This document shows, in pieces, positions 23,150 to 32,304 of a stretch of 35,698 bases of DNA (position 1 is the first letter of the stretch; every line of letters begins with the position of its first letter). The stretch covers positions 1 to 35,698 of the forward strand of contig MDVS01000005.1 of assembly GCA_001940645.1 (NCBI GenBank). The letters are read 5' to 3'. The position numbers and the translations under genes are program-made. Origin of the DNA: Candidatus Heimdallarchaeota archaeon LC_3. Lineage in GTDB: Archaea; Asgardarchaeota; Heimdallarchaeia; Hodarchaeales; LC-3. A model generated the notes under the pieces. It saw only the letters and a list, made by a program, of their open reading frames with translations, was not told the DNA's origin and did no database searches.

Positions 23150-26065
23150 TCAATCCTCTATTGTTTCAAATGATTTAGGGTCAAATGAAATACTTTTTGT
23201 CATATGTAAGATTGTTATTATATTTATAATCATTAAAATCAGAACCAAAGTGATTGTTCTAATAGTTAGGAATTGTAAGGGTATTAACCACAGAAAACCC
23301 CAGTGAATATTTGTTATCGTCTTCAAAAAGAAATACAATCCGAAAGTCGTTGATATACTTAGTAGGAGTCCAACAATTGGGTATACAATAGCAATAATCA
23401 AACCTAAAGCTATAAAATTACGTTTAACAGTTTTTTTTTCGTATCCTTGTGCCAAAAGACTGTAAACAATTGGTTGTAGCACCTTTCCAAATAAATTCAA
23501 TTTGATCGTCATAATAATGGTTGTTATTAAAAAGAAAATAGTGGACATTAATAACAGAAGTGTTTGTATTCCTGATAATTGGTCCATTGTATTTTTTGAG
23601 AATTGACTTGAAGCCCGATACGATGCTTCAGCAGTATAACCCTTAGATTGGAGTAAATTCTTAGCAGAAAGCACACTTTCATGTGAAGCATCAGGAAGCC
23701 AAATCAAAAATCCTTTACCAGTGAAATACAACGTGCTCAATTGAGAATTATCTAACAAAGAAAGTATAGAGGTTATATTAGCTATCATTGTGCGTCCACT
23801 TACGGAATTATCTAAATCTGAAAAAACCATTCTTGCCGTTGTTAGAAAATTTCCAACTACTGTAAAATTCAAAGGAACCAACGTTGTAAACGATCCATGG
23901 GAATCCCAAGGAGTAAGCGTAAAAGAATCCATTCTACCTCCAAATAAGTCTGAATAATATTTAGAAACTAAAACCTGTACACCTTCTGCCTCAGGTTGTG
24001 GAGTGTATTGTACATCTCTTCCAGTATAACCAACCAAATTATCCAGCTGATTCAAGTCCATTGCAAGAAATTGGATAGTTTCTATATTGAAGTTTTGGAC
24101 TTTGTCCGAGGTATATTGATAAGTTGCAACCAAGAATTCAAGAAAAGGAGATATCTCAACATTTAAATCATCTAAATCAGCATTAATCTGCTCTTTGAGC
24201 GATAAAAAACTGGTACTATTTTCATATGGTGATGTAACAACTAAATCAGCCCCCATGCTTATGTTATTGATACCTTGATAAGTATCTTCATCCCATTGTA
24301 TGATATATAGACCAGAAAAGACAAAAATATGAGTAAAGAGCACTGAAAATCCAAAAAGACTTATTAGTTTTTTGTTTCTACGACAACTTCTATAAAAATA
24401 TACAACATTCAGTTTCATTTTAAATACTTTAGCTACTTTTTCCACACTAACTAAAATGAGTTCCATTAATTGAGGACTCTTTATGAGGAGAAAAATTAGT
24501 AGAATGCCGTTAATTAGAAAAAACATTATCATATAAAATCCACCAACGAAAGTAACATCAGGTAAAAAGGGTATTTGGTAGAGAAAAATGACAGATAATG
24601 GCGGAAAGAGTATGAGCAAGAGAGAAAAAATAAATTTCTTTCTTGAATGTTGTTGATGTCGTTCTCCAAGTTCTATCATCGTTTCCGAATTCGTCTTACT
24701 TATCAAAAAATACGATCCGATTATTACTGATCCTAGAAAAATGATAACTACAGGAAATATCTGTGAATCTATCGCGTAAGGGTTTAATTTATCAGAGAAT
24801 GTAATTATTATAGCGGTTTCAATGATATTCGATATAACCCATGCTAATAATGTAATTACGGCTAAAATTATTAATAATAATCTAAAATGTAGCGATCTGT
24901 TTAATCCCTGAGATTCAAGATATTTCATGGATCTTGCGTATTCTGAATTAACACAAAATGTTCTTAACATTGATAACAGGAATGCTATTCCTGTTACTAG
25001 AAGGATAACATTATAGAAAAGTAGAAGATTGGATGTTCCTGATGATAAATGAGCAATGTTTTCTAATTTGTCATAATTAGGAACTTTTTCTTGAATATTT
25101 TCCTCATTTATACTTTGGTTGAAAGGAAAAGCCTGTCCCTGTTCGAAATAGGTTTGTGTGACATCTCCTAGTTGTGATGCATAATTAGTGACGTATTGCT
25201 TTATTGACGATAATGATGTATGTTGTGAAGTGTCCAACGTCAATTGGTAATCTAAACCTATTGTATGAGCATAAATTGTTTCTATTTCATTTAATATAGA
25301 TAAAAATTTTTCTTTAGTCAAATAAAGCCGGGAATAATAGTCTAATGAACTACTATAGCTGTAAAATGTTTTTAATGTTGGTAAAAAATGATCTTCTGAC
25401 CACCATGAGAATTCATTACGATTTGCGGTAATTTGCGCATCAATTTTTATGGTTGAATTCTTTGTGTCCCCAATAATTGTTATTAAATTATCCTTAGGTG
25501 GATAATATAATGGTCCGCCTTTATTGTGATCATATATAATATTTAATAAGATATTAGCATTGTCTTCTAAAGAATATCCAAAATGTTGTTGTAATTCCTC
25601 ATATTCTGGTGTAGGGATAATTACTAAATTTAGAATAGTTGGATAAATCCATACACCATGATCAAAACCAGCAGGCTCATTTGAATCCGGTGAATAATAA
25701 AATGGATATGCACGAACAGAAAACTCAAGTGATGAACGACTAAAGCTTATGTCTGGAAGACTTGAAGGGAAATTCAATGCATCATCAATGAAAGAATTCC
25801 ATTCAGAATTATTTGTAACAGCATAACATCCCTGAACAGAAGGATAGGGTGAGAATCTACAATCAGGGGACTTTTGAAAGCCAATAGAAATATCAGGTAT
25901 ATCAGAACTATTGTAAACTTGCAAATTAACTATATTCTGAAAATCATCACTAAACGTTATTACCTGAAGGGAAAGAAATATTAAAATTAATGAAATTGTA
26001 AGCTTTGTTAAAGTATTTTTGCTAGAAGACAGAATTTTTACAAATTCTAGAAATTTTATGGCCAA
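23150..26065 (-). CDS. FtsX/MacB-type ABC permease, first gene of the minus-strand operon
   Basis: A 971-residue permease with the same layout as that at 18487: an N-terminal helix (about 17-36), a long first outer domain to about 345, three helices to about 460, two near 480-530, one near 570, a second outer domain from about 600 to 800, and three final helices. It has several aromatic and serine-rich outer segments, and cysteines at about 69 and 80 (DCRFSPYPSVQGCYA) that could form an external disulfide. The TTG start at 26065 follows aggggtg by about 10 nt. The 172-nt gap upstream holds the only promoter space for the four-gene operon. Confidence 0.87.
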   Translation of the reverse strand: MAIKFLEFVKILSSSKNTLTKLTISLILIFLSLQVITFSDDFQNIVNLQVYNSSDIPDISIGFQKSPDCRFSPYPSVQGCYAVTNNSEWNSFIDDALNFPSSLPDISFSRSSLEFSVRAYPFYYSPDSNEPAGFDHGVWIYPTILNLVIIPTPEYEELQQHFGYSLEDNANILLNIIYDHNKGGPLYYPPKDNLITIIGDTKNSTIKIDAQITANRNEFSWWSEDHFLPTLKTFYSYSSSLDYYSRLYLTKEKFLSILNEIETIYAHTIGLDYQLTLDTSQHTSLSSIKQYVTNYASQLGDVTQTYFEQGQAFPFNQSINEENIQEKVPNYDKLENIAHLSSGTSNLLLFYNVILLVTGIAFLLSMLRTFCVNSEYARSMKYLESQGLNRSLHFRLLLIILAVITLLAWVISNIIETAIIITFSDKLNPYAIDSQIFPVVIIFLGSVIIGSYFLISKTNSETMIELGERHQQHSRKKFIFSLLLILFPPLSVIFLYQIPFLPDVTFVGGFYMIMFFLINGILLIFLLIKSPQLMELILVSVEKVAKVFKMKLNVVYFYRSCRRNKKLISLFGFSVLFTHIFVFSGLYIIQWDEDTYQGINNISMGADLVVTSPYENSTSFLSLKEQINADLDDLNVEISPFLEFLVATYQYTSDKVQNFNIETIQFLAMDLNQLDNLVGYTGRDVQYTPQPEAEGVQVLVSKYYSDLFGGRMDSFTLTPWDSHGSFTTLVPLNFTVVGNFLTTARMVFSDLDNSVSGRTMIANITSILSLLDNSQLSTLYFTGKGFLIWLPDASHESVLSAKNLLQSKGYTAEASYRASSQFSKNTMDQLSGIQTLLLLMSTIFFLITTIIMTIKLNLFGKVLQPIVYSLLAQGYEKKTVKRNFIALGLIIAIVYPIVGLLLSISTTFGLYFFLKTITNIHWGFLWLIPLQFLTIRTITLVLILMIINIITILHMTKSISFDPKSFETIED

Positions 26066-26237
26066 TTAATGGTACACCCCTGGAAAAAACCTAATAGAGA
26101 TGAGAAAAAACACCATAAAAAGGTGCGGACATGTGAACAAAATCTGAAGGATTTATAACAGAATAATCAATTATTCATTTCAATTACGTGTTTGGGCAAA
26201 ATATGAATTTTCTATAGTTGTTAGACGCTTATTCTGT

Positions 26238-27104
26238 CTAAATTGTCTTTTTCTTTCTTTTTCGTTGTAATACTCCTAGGATGAAAATGGGAAATATTAT
26301 ACCAAAAGTCATTTCCAAATCACTTGAAATGACATCATCAAATATTTTTGTTGTTTCTGTTACCTGTTCTATCTCCGTCCATCCTGATTCTTCACTATAA
26401 CTTACAGAAAAGATTTCAGAGACACATCTATTCGATATTCCATAACTCAATGTTCTTTGAGTGCAACTTGCTATTTCATCCCAAAAAAGGTAATAGTGAC
26501 CATCTTGGATAGCAAGATCAGATGCCCCGACGGGTATATCGTCTATTCCTACACTGTATCGTTTTTCAATTTTACTAGTATCATGTGTTAATTGAGATAT
26601 ATTATTCCAAGTATTTGATTCAAGAGAATAATCCCATAATTGTAGCGAATTTAGCAATACAATGAAAAACGACATAGTTTTGTTATTATTTCTAAATTCC
26701 GGTGCCATCAGAATAATAGATTGCTCCTTCATTTCATTAGTAAAAATAATCGGAATCTCATTAATAATTTCGTTAGCTAAATCATATAGACTTACACTAA
26801 ATTCTCGCTGATTAACAATGAATAAATAACGATCCTCCAAAAGATCAATATTTTGAGAAATTGTTATGTTTTGTCGCCAATTATCACTTCCAACACGAAG
26901 AAAGTTACTCCATTGATCATTTGTAACATTATAAGATATTCTCTTAGTATAATCTGGACTATAAATATAAAATCCATCCTTATTTTCAATAATATGGTAT
27001 TTTAAATAACTACTATAATGTAGTATTCTCTTTGTTGTAATATTCTTTCCATCTAACGAAATAATGGAACTGTAAAAAGCTAAACTTTTTTTCCAAAGTT
27101 GCAT
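26238..27104 (-). CDS. Surface protein with C-terminal membrane anchor, beta-propeller-like, probably N-terminally truncated
   Basis: A 288-residue protein with alternating hydrophobic and polar strands and repeated units such as LWDYSLESNTWNNISQLTHD and IFSVSYSEESGWTEIEQVTE. Such S-x-T/G-W endings are typical of propeller blades in archaeal surface proteins. Residues about 266-281 (FGIIFPIFILGVL) followed by QRKRKKK form a C-terminal anchor. There is no signal peptide, and a TAA lies directly before the ATG at 27104, so I suspect loss of the N-terminal export signal and part of the propeller. It precedes the ABC operon on the same strand by 172 nt. Functional relation to the transporter is possible but unproven. 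Confidence 0.55.
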   Translation of the reverse strand: MQLWKKSLAFYSSIISLDGKNITTKRILHYSSYLKYHIIENKDGFYIYSPDYTKRISYNVTNDQWSNFLRVGSDNWRQNITISQNIDLLEDRYLFIVNQREFSVSLYDLANEIINEIPIIFTNEMKEQSIILMAPEFRNNNKTMSFFIVLLNSLQLWDYSLESNTWNNISQLTHDTSKIEKRYSVGIDDIPVGASDLAIQDGHYYLFWDEIASCTQRTLSYGISNRCVSEIFSVSYSEESGWTEIEQVTETTKIFDDVISSDLEMTFGIIFPIFILGVLQRKRKKKTI

Positions 27105-27299
27105 TTAATAAACACTAGATCAATTTCCGAGCTTTTGTTGACGAAAAAACACATATTTTGGGTATTTTTCCTCAAATAATTTAAAATTAGGTAATTTTTG
27201 AATTTTACAGCTAATTTGAAATTATGTTTTATAATCTGGACATTCTAAAAATTAACTGTTTTAGCAATGTATATTTATTTAATATATTTTCTGTTATAG

Positions 27300-28079
27300 G
27301 TGGAGCGGTTTTCATTGTCCTATAAATATACTTCTGTGTTTAAGGGTGCTTTACTTGCCATCATTGTTTTAATTGCTGGTATAAGTATTAGTTTTTTCTT
27401 TTCAAGTAATCAAAGGGAAGAAGAGTTACTTCCAGCTGTAGATTTATTAGCTTGGTCAGAAAATAAGACAATTATTTTACCAAATGTTCTTAGTTTTAGT
27501 ATGTGTTGTGTAAATGGATCGTACACAAATAATAATTATGTGAATTTAAGATTACCAGATAATGTTACGACGTTTGAGTTGTTATCACCGCGTTTCTTTA
27601 AAATTGATGAATGGCTTCTTAATACTTACTCTCTCGACTGGTATGATGATTATCAAGCATATACAAGAGAAAGAACAGTTTCTCCAGAAGAATCTGCAAT
27701 TGATTTGTTAGGTTCATCCATGAAATCATGGGTAAATACAATTATTAACAATGGACAGAACCTTTCAATAACATATTTAGAGGTAAATCCAGTAATCCAT
27801 TTTTTTGAGGATGAGGAGTATCCTAATCTTGAGATACATATTGATTTCATTGGATCAGACAATATTTTGATAAATATTGATATTTGGCCACAATTTACAA
27901 TTTTATATGGACGCTATGGTTCCCTTGAAAGTTATGGAGACGGAAGTGACGTGAGTTATAGTGTGTCACCTAATCCAATTGTTCAAGCAGTTTATTATTT
28001 AGAAACCCCAAATATTAATCAAGGGATCAATAATACTTTTCTAAAGGCAATAACTAATTTTCTTCGTTTAGAATTATAG
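27300..28079 (+). CDS. Membrane-anchored extracytoplasmic protein of unknown family
   Basis: A 259-residue protein with one N-terminal membrane helix (about 16-36, LLAIIVLIAGISISFFF) and an outer domain with five N-glycosylation sequons (NKT, NGS, NVT, NLS, NNT). A CC pair lies at about 68-69. No catalytic motif is recognised. The GTG start at 27300 has little ribosome binding site, and an A/T-rich tatttatttaatatat element 15-30 nt upstream suggests a leaderless or near-leaderless transcript. The gene ends 6 nt before a winged-helix/membrane protein gene (28086), so the two very likely form a functional pair. The 195-nt gap to 27104 serves two divergent promoters. Confidence 0.65.
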   Translation: MERFSLSYKYTSVFKGALLAIIVLIAGISISFFFSSNQREEELLPAVDLLAWSENKTIILPNVLSFSMCCVNGSYTNNNYVNLRLPDNVTTFELLSPRFFKIDEWLLNTYSLDWYDDYQAYTRERTVSPEESAIDLLGSSMKSWVNTIINNGQNLSITYLEVNPVIHFFEDEEYPNLEIHIDFIGSDNILINIDIWPQFTILYGRYGSLESYGDGSDVSYSVSPNPIVQAVYYLETPNINQGINNTFLKAITNFLRLEL

Positions 28080-28085
28080 ATATTC

Positions 28086-28577
28086 ATGGTGAGATGTATT
28101 TCTGAAAACAATTTAAGTGATATTCTCGCACATCCAGTTACCGCTAGAGTCTTTATTTATTTACGACAACAAAATAGACCTGCAGGTGTTCGTGAAATTC
28201 AAAAAAAGCTTAATCTTGGTAGTTCGAGCACATCATATTGGCATTTAAACAAATTACACCAAGAACATGTTATTGAACAACTTCCAGGAAATAAGTATCA
28301 GCTTTCTCAAGAATATATGAAAATAAATAAAATTCCCTTAACCGTAAAACTTGACCATTATATCGTTGGAGGAAAGGCGGTACCTGGGTTATTATTACTA
28401 ATTTCATTTATTATGCTAGTAATTCTGGCAATGTTTGGTATGATAATGTTCCAGTTATGGATACAAATCGCGATTATCGGTCTAATTGCTTTGATTGTTA
28501 CTTTAGTATTTCTCATCGATTTTTATAAAAATTTAAGATTTGATTACCACCAAAATTCAGAAAATAAAATGAATTAA
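28086..28577 (+). CDS. Membrane-bound winged-helix (ArsR-like) regulator
   Basis: A 163-residue protein. Residues about 10-78 are a winged helix-turn-helix: HPVTARVFIYLRQQNRPAGV, recognition helix SSSTSYWHLNKLHQ, and wing QLPGNKYQLS. Residues about 98-122 and 124-148 are two membrane helices (GLLLLISFIMLVILAMFG and IQIAIIGLIALIVTLVFLI). The N-terminal DNA-binding part would face the cytoplasm. This architecture is a one-component sensor tied to the membrane. The partner at 27300, 6 nt upstream, could supply the external sensing domain. Targets are unknown; the divergent ABC operon is one candidate. Confidence 0.82.
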   Translation: MVRCISENNLSDILAHPVTARVFIYLRQQNRPAGVREIQKKLNLGSSSTSYWHLNKLHQEHVIEQLPGNKYQLSQEYMKINKIPLTVKLDHYIVGGKAVPGLLLLISFIMLVILAMFGMIMFQLWIQIAIIGLIALIVTLVFLIDFYKNLRFDYHQNSENKMN

Positions 28578-28653
28578 TAATCAAAAAAATCCCATGGACT
28601 TTCAAACATTATATTCGACATATTGGATTGATATTGATTCAACTTCCATAGTT

Positions 28654-28672
28654 ATCAGAAGGCGCTTCTGAT
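28654..28672 (+). promoter_or_regulatory. Perfect 8-bp inverted repeat with 3-nt loop
   Basis: atcagaag, gcg, cttctgat: a hairpin or palindrome in the 103-nt gap after the membrane-bound regulator and 8 nt before the next start codon. It could terminate the upstream transcript or act as an operator. No T tract follows. It would also overlap any ribosome binding site for the small protein at 28681. Confidence 0.45.
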
Positions 28673-28680
28673 GGTGGTAC

Positions 28681-28863
28681 ATGGTCCACATCCTCTTCAA
28701 TGGTCTTATTTTGTTCATAACCTACAGTCAAGATCTGATTGATATTATTATTTGGTTTTCAGCAATATCTAGGATGCTATTAGTCTTATCCGTAATTTTT
28801 TGGGTTATTTCTGCTTCCCAAGTTATTCTTCCTCTCTATTATTCTCTTAAGAAAAAGTATTAA
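28681..28863 (+). CDS. Small hydrophobic protein with two membrane segments (60 residues)
   Basis: The ATG at 28681 opens a very hydrophobic frame: about residues 2-14 and 20-53, the second part containing SRMLLVLSVIFWVISASQV, with a basic KKKY end. No recognisable ribosome binding site lies upstream; instead there is a palindrome. The frame is closed by TGA three codons before the ATG. It may be a real small membrane protein or the end of a broken larger one. No family recognised. Confidence 0.4.
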   Translation: MVHILFNGLILFITYSQDLIDIIIWFSAISRMLLVLSVIFWVISASQVILPLYYSLKKKY

Positions 28864-28888
28864 TTAATAATGGCCTGATTTCTTGAAA

Positions 28889-29332
28889 TTAAGACTCTTT
28901 TTCAATTTCAACATTATTTTTCTTTCTTAATATCATTAAATCAAGTAAATAAAAAATATAATAAAGAAATCCAATAATTAAAAGAACTGCTATATTTATA
29001 TACAGGAATCGAAAAAATAGAACTTGTTCAATAATTACAAGAGTCTCTTTGTAATAAACCTCTTTTAAAATAAAACAAAACAAGAGAAAATAAAAGTTAA
29101 CAAAAAATAGATATTGAAGATTATTTAGTGCTTCTTTTTCTCCAAATTTAAAATAATTATAAAACAAAACTGCAAACATTAAAAAAATGATCTCAACAAC
29201 AAGTATTATTATAATATCATTAAGAAATTCTGGTGAAGTGATGACAGTACCAGTCTTACCTAAAAGAATTAAAACAAAACTAATAAAGAAATAATTAATT
29301 AAAAGCATTCCAATAAATGAATCATTACTCAA
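28889..29332 (-). CDS. Integral membrane protein, four helices, unknown family
   Basis: A 147-residue protein with four clear hydrophobic helices at about 8-28, 37-58, 71-92 and 108-132, and a charged cytoplasmic-type tail (RKKNNVEIEKES). The TTG start at 29332 lies 5 nt after aaaggtgat, a good ribosome binding site that decides the start. It is divergent from the membrane protein at 29424, with a 91-nt shared promoter gap. No functional motif seen. Confidence 0.6.
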   Translation of the reverse strand: MSNDSFIGMLLINYFFISFVLILLGKTGTVITSPEFLNDIIIILVVEIIFLMFAVLFYNYFKFGEKEALNNLQYLFFVNFYFLLFCFILKEVYYKETLVIIEQVLFFRFLYINIAVLLIIGFLYYIFYLLDLMILRKKNNVEIEKES

Positions 29333-29423
29333 TTACATCACCTTTTATAAATATTTTATTCACTAATTTTTTCTATTTGGATCTCGGAAAACTGTAAAAT
29401 GATTTTATAATTTAGATCAGGGA

Positions 29424-30191
29424 ATGGCTCTATTTGAATTATATGAAAAGAAGATGAATAATAAAAGATTCTGTTTTACAGAAAATCCATTAATACTTAA
29501 TGTGAAAAAAAGAAATAAGTTTATGAGTCAATCAAATGATATTTTAGAAGTAAAAACCTCATTTAATTTGCTGGAAATCTATGAAGAATATTTGTTCAAG
29601 CGTAATTGGTCATTAATGGTAATATTTATAGGAATACTGGACGTAATAATAGAAATTCATTTAATTTTGAGAAGAGATCCTTATTACATTTTTAAAGAAG
29701 TATTAGAGGATATTTACGTCCGCCAAGCAATTATTTTTGCTCTTTTATTAGTATATTCATTTTATTTCTTTCTTATAATGAAAAAATCTGAGGTTTACTC
29801 TGGTATTATAATGAAAAAAATTCAAATACAGTACCTAATAGCTATAATAGTTCTCTGGTTATTTAAATACTTCTTCCCTATTTGGATTTTCCCAATACAC
29901 GATTATTTGCCATTTTTTCATGAGAGAATACTATATCCTGGATTAGGATTTATATTGGTATATTTCTTAGTAAAAAATATCCTAAAAAAAAGTGGATTCA
30001 AAGAATTATTACTTACTGGATTAGGAATGGTGATTTTATCACTATTTATAGGATTTTTCCTGTTTTCTGACCCTGAGGGATTAGATCCATTTGAATTTCT
30101 GAGGTATGAAAATCTAACGGCCTTTGTCTCGTTTCAATATGTAGTAGCGGGAATGATTCAGTATTGGGGAGCGAGAAAAACATTAGGTTGA
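29424..30191 (+). CDS. Polytopic membrane protein paired with a winged-helix gene
   Basis: A 255-residue protein with a basic soluble N-terminus (about 1-60) and six hydrophobic segments by eye, for example WSLMVIFIGILDVIIEIHLI, IIFALLLVYSFYFFLI, YLIAIIVLWLFKYFF, GLGFILVYFLV, LLTGLGMVILSLFIGFFLF and a last one near the C-terminus. An internal ATG at 29523 (MSQSNDILEVK) is a plausible alternative start, because the first 33 residues are unusually basic. The stop is 4 nt before the winged-helix gene at 30196, so the two are an operon. Family not recognised; a membrane sensor controlling the small regulator is a reasonable guess. Confidence 0.6.
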   Translation: MALFELYEKKMNNKRFCFTENPLILNVKKRNKFMSQSNDILEVKTSFNLLEIYEEYLFKRNWSLMVIFIGILDVIIEIHLILRRDPYYIFKEVLEDIYVRQAIIFALLLVYSFYFFLIMKKSEVYSGIIMKKIQIQYLIAIIVLWLFKYFFPIWIFPIHDYLPFFHERILYPGLGFILVYFLVKNILKKSGFKELLLTGLGMVILSLFIGFFLFSDPEGLDPFEFLRYENLTAFVSFQYVVAGMIQYWGARKTLG

Positions 30192-30195
30192 AATA

Positions 30196-30525
30196 ATGAA
30201 TAAAAAAACTAACGAGGAGAATTTAGAAACAAATTATCGATTAGCAGTAGAAAATAAAATATTCACCTCAGGTATACGATTCTCAATAATGATAATATTA
30301 CTCCAGCATTCAGAAATTTCATTAAATAATTTACAAAAACTACTAAAAATAACTCCAGGAAATCTGGATCATCATTTAAAACAATTAGAACAGCATAAGT
30401 TAATCAAAAAAAACTCTAAAATATTTAAAACAAGGTTTTTAGTACATATAACAATTACAGAGGAAGGAAAAAGAGATTTTAAAGAATATATTAACAAAAT
30501 AAAAAATATAATTCAAGAAATCTAG
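30196..30525 (+). CDS. Small winged-helix transcriptional regulator (HTH_34-like)
   Basis: A 109-residue DNA-binding protein. The helix-turn-helix spans about residues 25-68: RFSIMIILLQHSEISLNN, then LLKITPGNLDHHLKQLEQHKL with recognition helix PGNLDHHLKQLE. The wing (about 70-88) has KTRFLVHITITEEG, and a C-terminal helix probably dimerises. The TPGNLDHHLKQLE signature is characteristic of the archaeal winged-helix family often labelled HTH_34. It follows a membrane protein gene by 4 nt. Autoregulation of the pair is likely but not shown by any obvious operator. Confidence 0.85.
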   Translation: MNKKTNEENLETNYRLAVENKIFTSGIRFSIMIILLQHSEISLNNLQKLLKITPGNLDHHLKQLEQHKLIKKNSKIFKTRFLVHITITEEGKRDFKEYINKIKNIIQEI

Positions 30526-30832
30526 AAATAATTGAAATTAGATAAACTCTTCTAGAAAAGTAAGAAAAAGGTTTGAATAATTAATTTTCGTCTCATTTAA
30601 TATGAAATCATACATTTATTATAGGTGTGCTTAACAGGATGTAGTGTTTTTTAATATTAAAATAAAATGAAAAATATTGATGAATAGTCACTACAGGAAT
30701 TATTATAATCTTATTAACAGTTTTCTATTGACTACATATTATACAATCATATTGTCTCGCTGCTAAATAATCATATTGTATTTATTAAGGAATAATATCG
30801 CTAATTAATGAGGAAATAATGAATAGAATTAG
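30526..30832. other. Intergenic stretch without a recognised gene
   Basis: About 300 A/T-rich bases after the winged-helix gene. I see no open frame with a start, no strong hairpin and no repeat. Confidence 0.6.
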
Positions 30833-31203
30833 GGTGAGTCGATAAAAAATAGTGATTTCCAAGACGGTCTTGAAAATCATTTAAGACCAATTGTGAACAA
30901 TCATTTCAATAAAGAATTAGAACACTTTTTAAGACAAACAGTATAAAAATAAGTATTAAAATCATAAATAAGTATTTCCAATCCATTTATACATCATTAA
31001 TTTATTATACATTAATCGCTTCGTTAAGAGTTTATCTAGATCTAATCAAATATTTACTCACTATTGGATTTCAATCCTTTATAGAATCCGCGTTGGAAAT
31101 ATTCTACATCGCAGGTAGAAAACTCAAATCATCATATTCAAATCCACAAGGAACTATTTATGTCATTACAATCGATATAAAAGTAGAAAAGAAGAAAAAA
31201 TAA
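30833..31203 (+). other. Open-frame remnants, possibly one frameshifted gene
   Basis: A plus-strand frame encodes SDFQDGLENHLRPIVNNHFN and stops at TAA 30944-30946. A second frame, overlapping it near 30920, stays open to TAA 31201-31203 and encodes SLIYYTLIASLRVYLDLIKY, then FQSFIESALEIFYIAGRKLK and a KVEKKKK end. Neither has a start codon with a ribosome binding site. They may be one protein broken by a frameshift. I do not recognise the family. From 31204 to 31335 I see nothing. Confidence 0.25.
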
Positions 31204-31335
31204 AAAGATTACAAAATACTGATACATTTTCGTAAACTAAATTTTCATTATCGAGAATGATGGTTTTTGACACTATTCATATAATTTAAATCACTTTCAG
31301 TTTACTCTCCCTGTGGCAGCATGGTCTTTTAACTT

Positions 31336-32183
31336 TCAAAGAAGTGTCAAACTAGTGAAGTTGTTTTGGAAGCATTCTTGTTAGATTTATATCCTACTGA
31401 AAAGGGAGTTTTTACCAAGAAATTATTGATAGTACTACTTTAAATATTAAAGATTGGAACATTGGTGAACAAATTTATTTTGGGGGAGGAAAAGGAAATG
31501 TTTATCAAGGAAATGCCACTATTATCGGTGTATTGGAAAGCTTTTCTCCTAATTTGTATAATTTGGAAAAATCTTTTCTTATTGCTCCTAATATTAATCT
31601 AAATTATGCTTACAGTATTGAGAATCCAACATCAGGATTTCTTATTAAAACTACCGATAGAGAGAATGTTGATATCTTAGTTAAAGACTTTCAAACCGAT
31701 CATTCTATTCTTTGGTTCATAGATGATATCATAACATACAAAAGCAATTTGGAAGAAACTACTCAAGGTAGAGAGTTTCGTACAATTTCAAAAGCTTTAG
31801 AATTGAACTACCTATTTGAATTGGTATTAATTTCATTAGGATTTATGTTGATATTATTAATAAGAATTTTCAATAAGAAATATGAAATAGCGGTTTATAA
31901 ATCATTAGGAATGAATAATAGAGATATTTATAGACTAATTTTACTTGAAAGTTTATTTATTATACTATTTTCAATTTTCACTGCATTAATAATTAATATT
32001 ATAGGAGGAATCGCTTATTTGAACTTTTTACCAAGTTTACCAGTAAACAAATTTGTGATTTATCCTATAAAGTTACTAATCATATTCTGCTTAGCAGTGT
32101 TTGTCAGTTTCATAATTGGATCAATTATTCCTCTAAATAATGTTAAAAAAATAAATATCCTTAGTACAAAAAATTATAACTAA
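31336..32183 (+). pseudogene. C-terminal part of an FtsX/MacB-type permease, frameshifted
   Basis: The frame begins EVVLEAFLLDLYPTEKGVF, then shifts near 31401-31415 into YQEIIDSTTLNIKDWNIGEQ and runs open to TAA 32181-32183. It encodes the end of a MacB-like outer domain (IGEQIYFGGG, ATIIGVLESF) and the last three membrane helices with the cytoplasmic loop KKYEIAVYKSLGMNNRDIYR, a family hallmark between the first and second of these helices. The N-terminal helix and most of the outer domain are absent. Intact ATPase 32305-33141 points toward it from the other side. It is a dead permease, or at best an ORF from TTG 31533 with no function. Confidence 0.75.
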
Positions 32184-32304
32184 ATAATTAATTGAAATCA
32201 ATTGAATATAAATAATTACTGTTAGATTTGATCAAAGAGAAAAGAATACTAGTATTTTTTTTAACAATCTTCAGAAAGATAATTGCTTCTGGGATTTCTT
32301 TTTT

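Noticed and set aside
22895..23306. Plus-strand frames opposite the 354-residue ATPase and the end of the adjacent permease
   Set aside because: Antisense to a coupled operon whose motifs are intact; composition explained by the complement.
30526..31203. A full mobile element between the winged-helix gene and the dead permease
   Set aside because: Open-frame remnants there show no catalytic motif and I found no terminal repeats.
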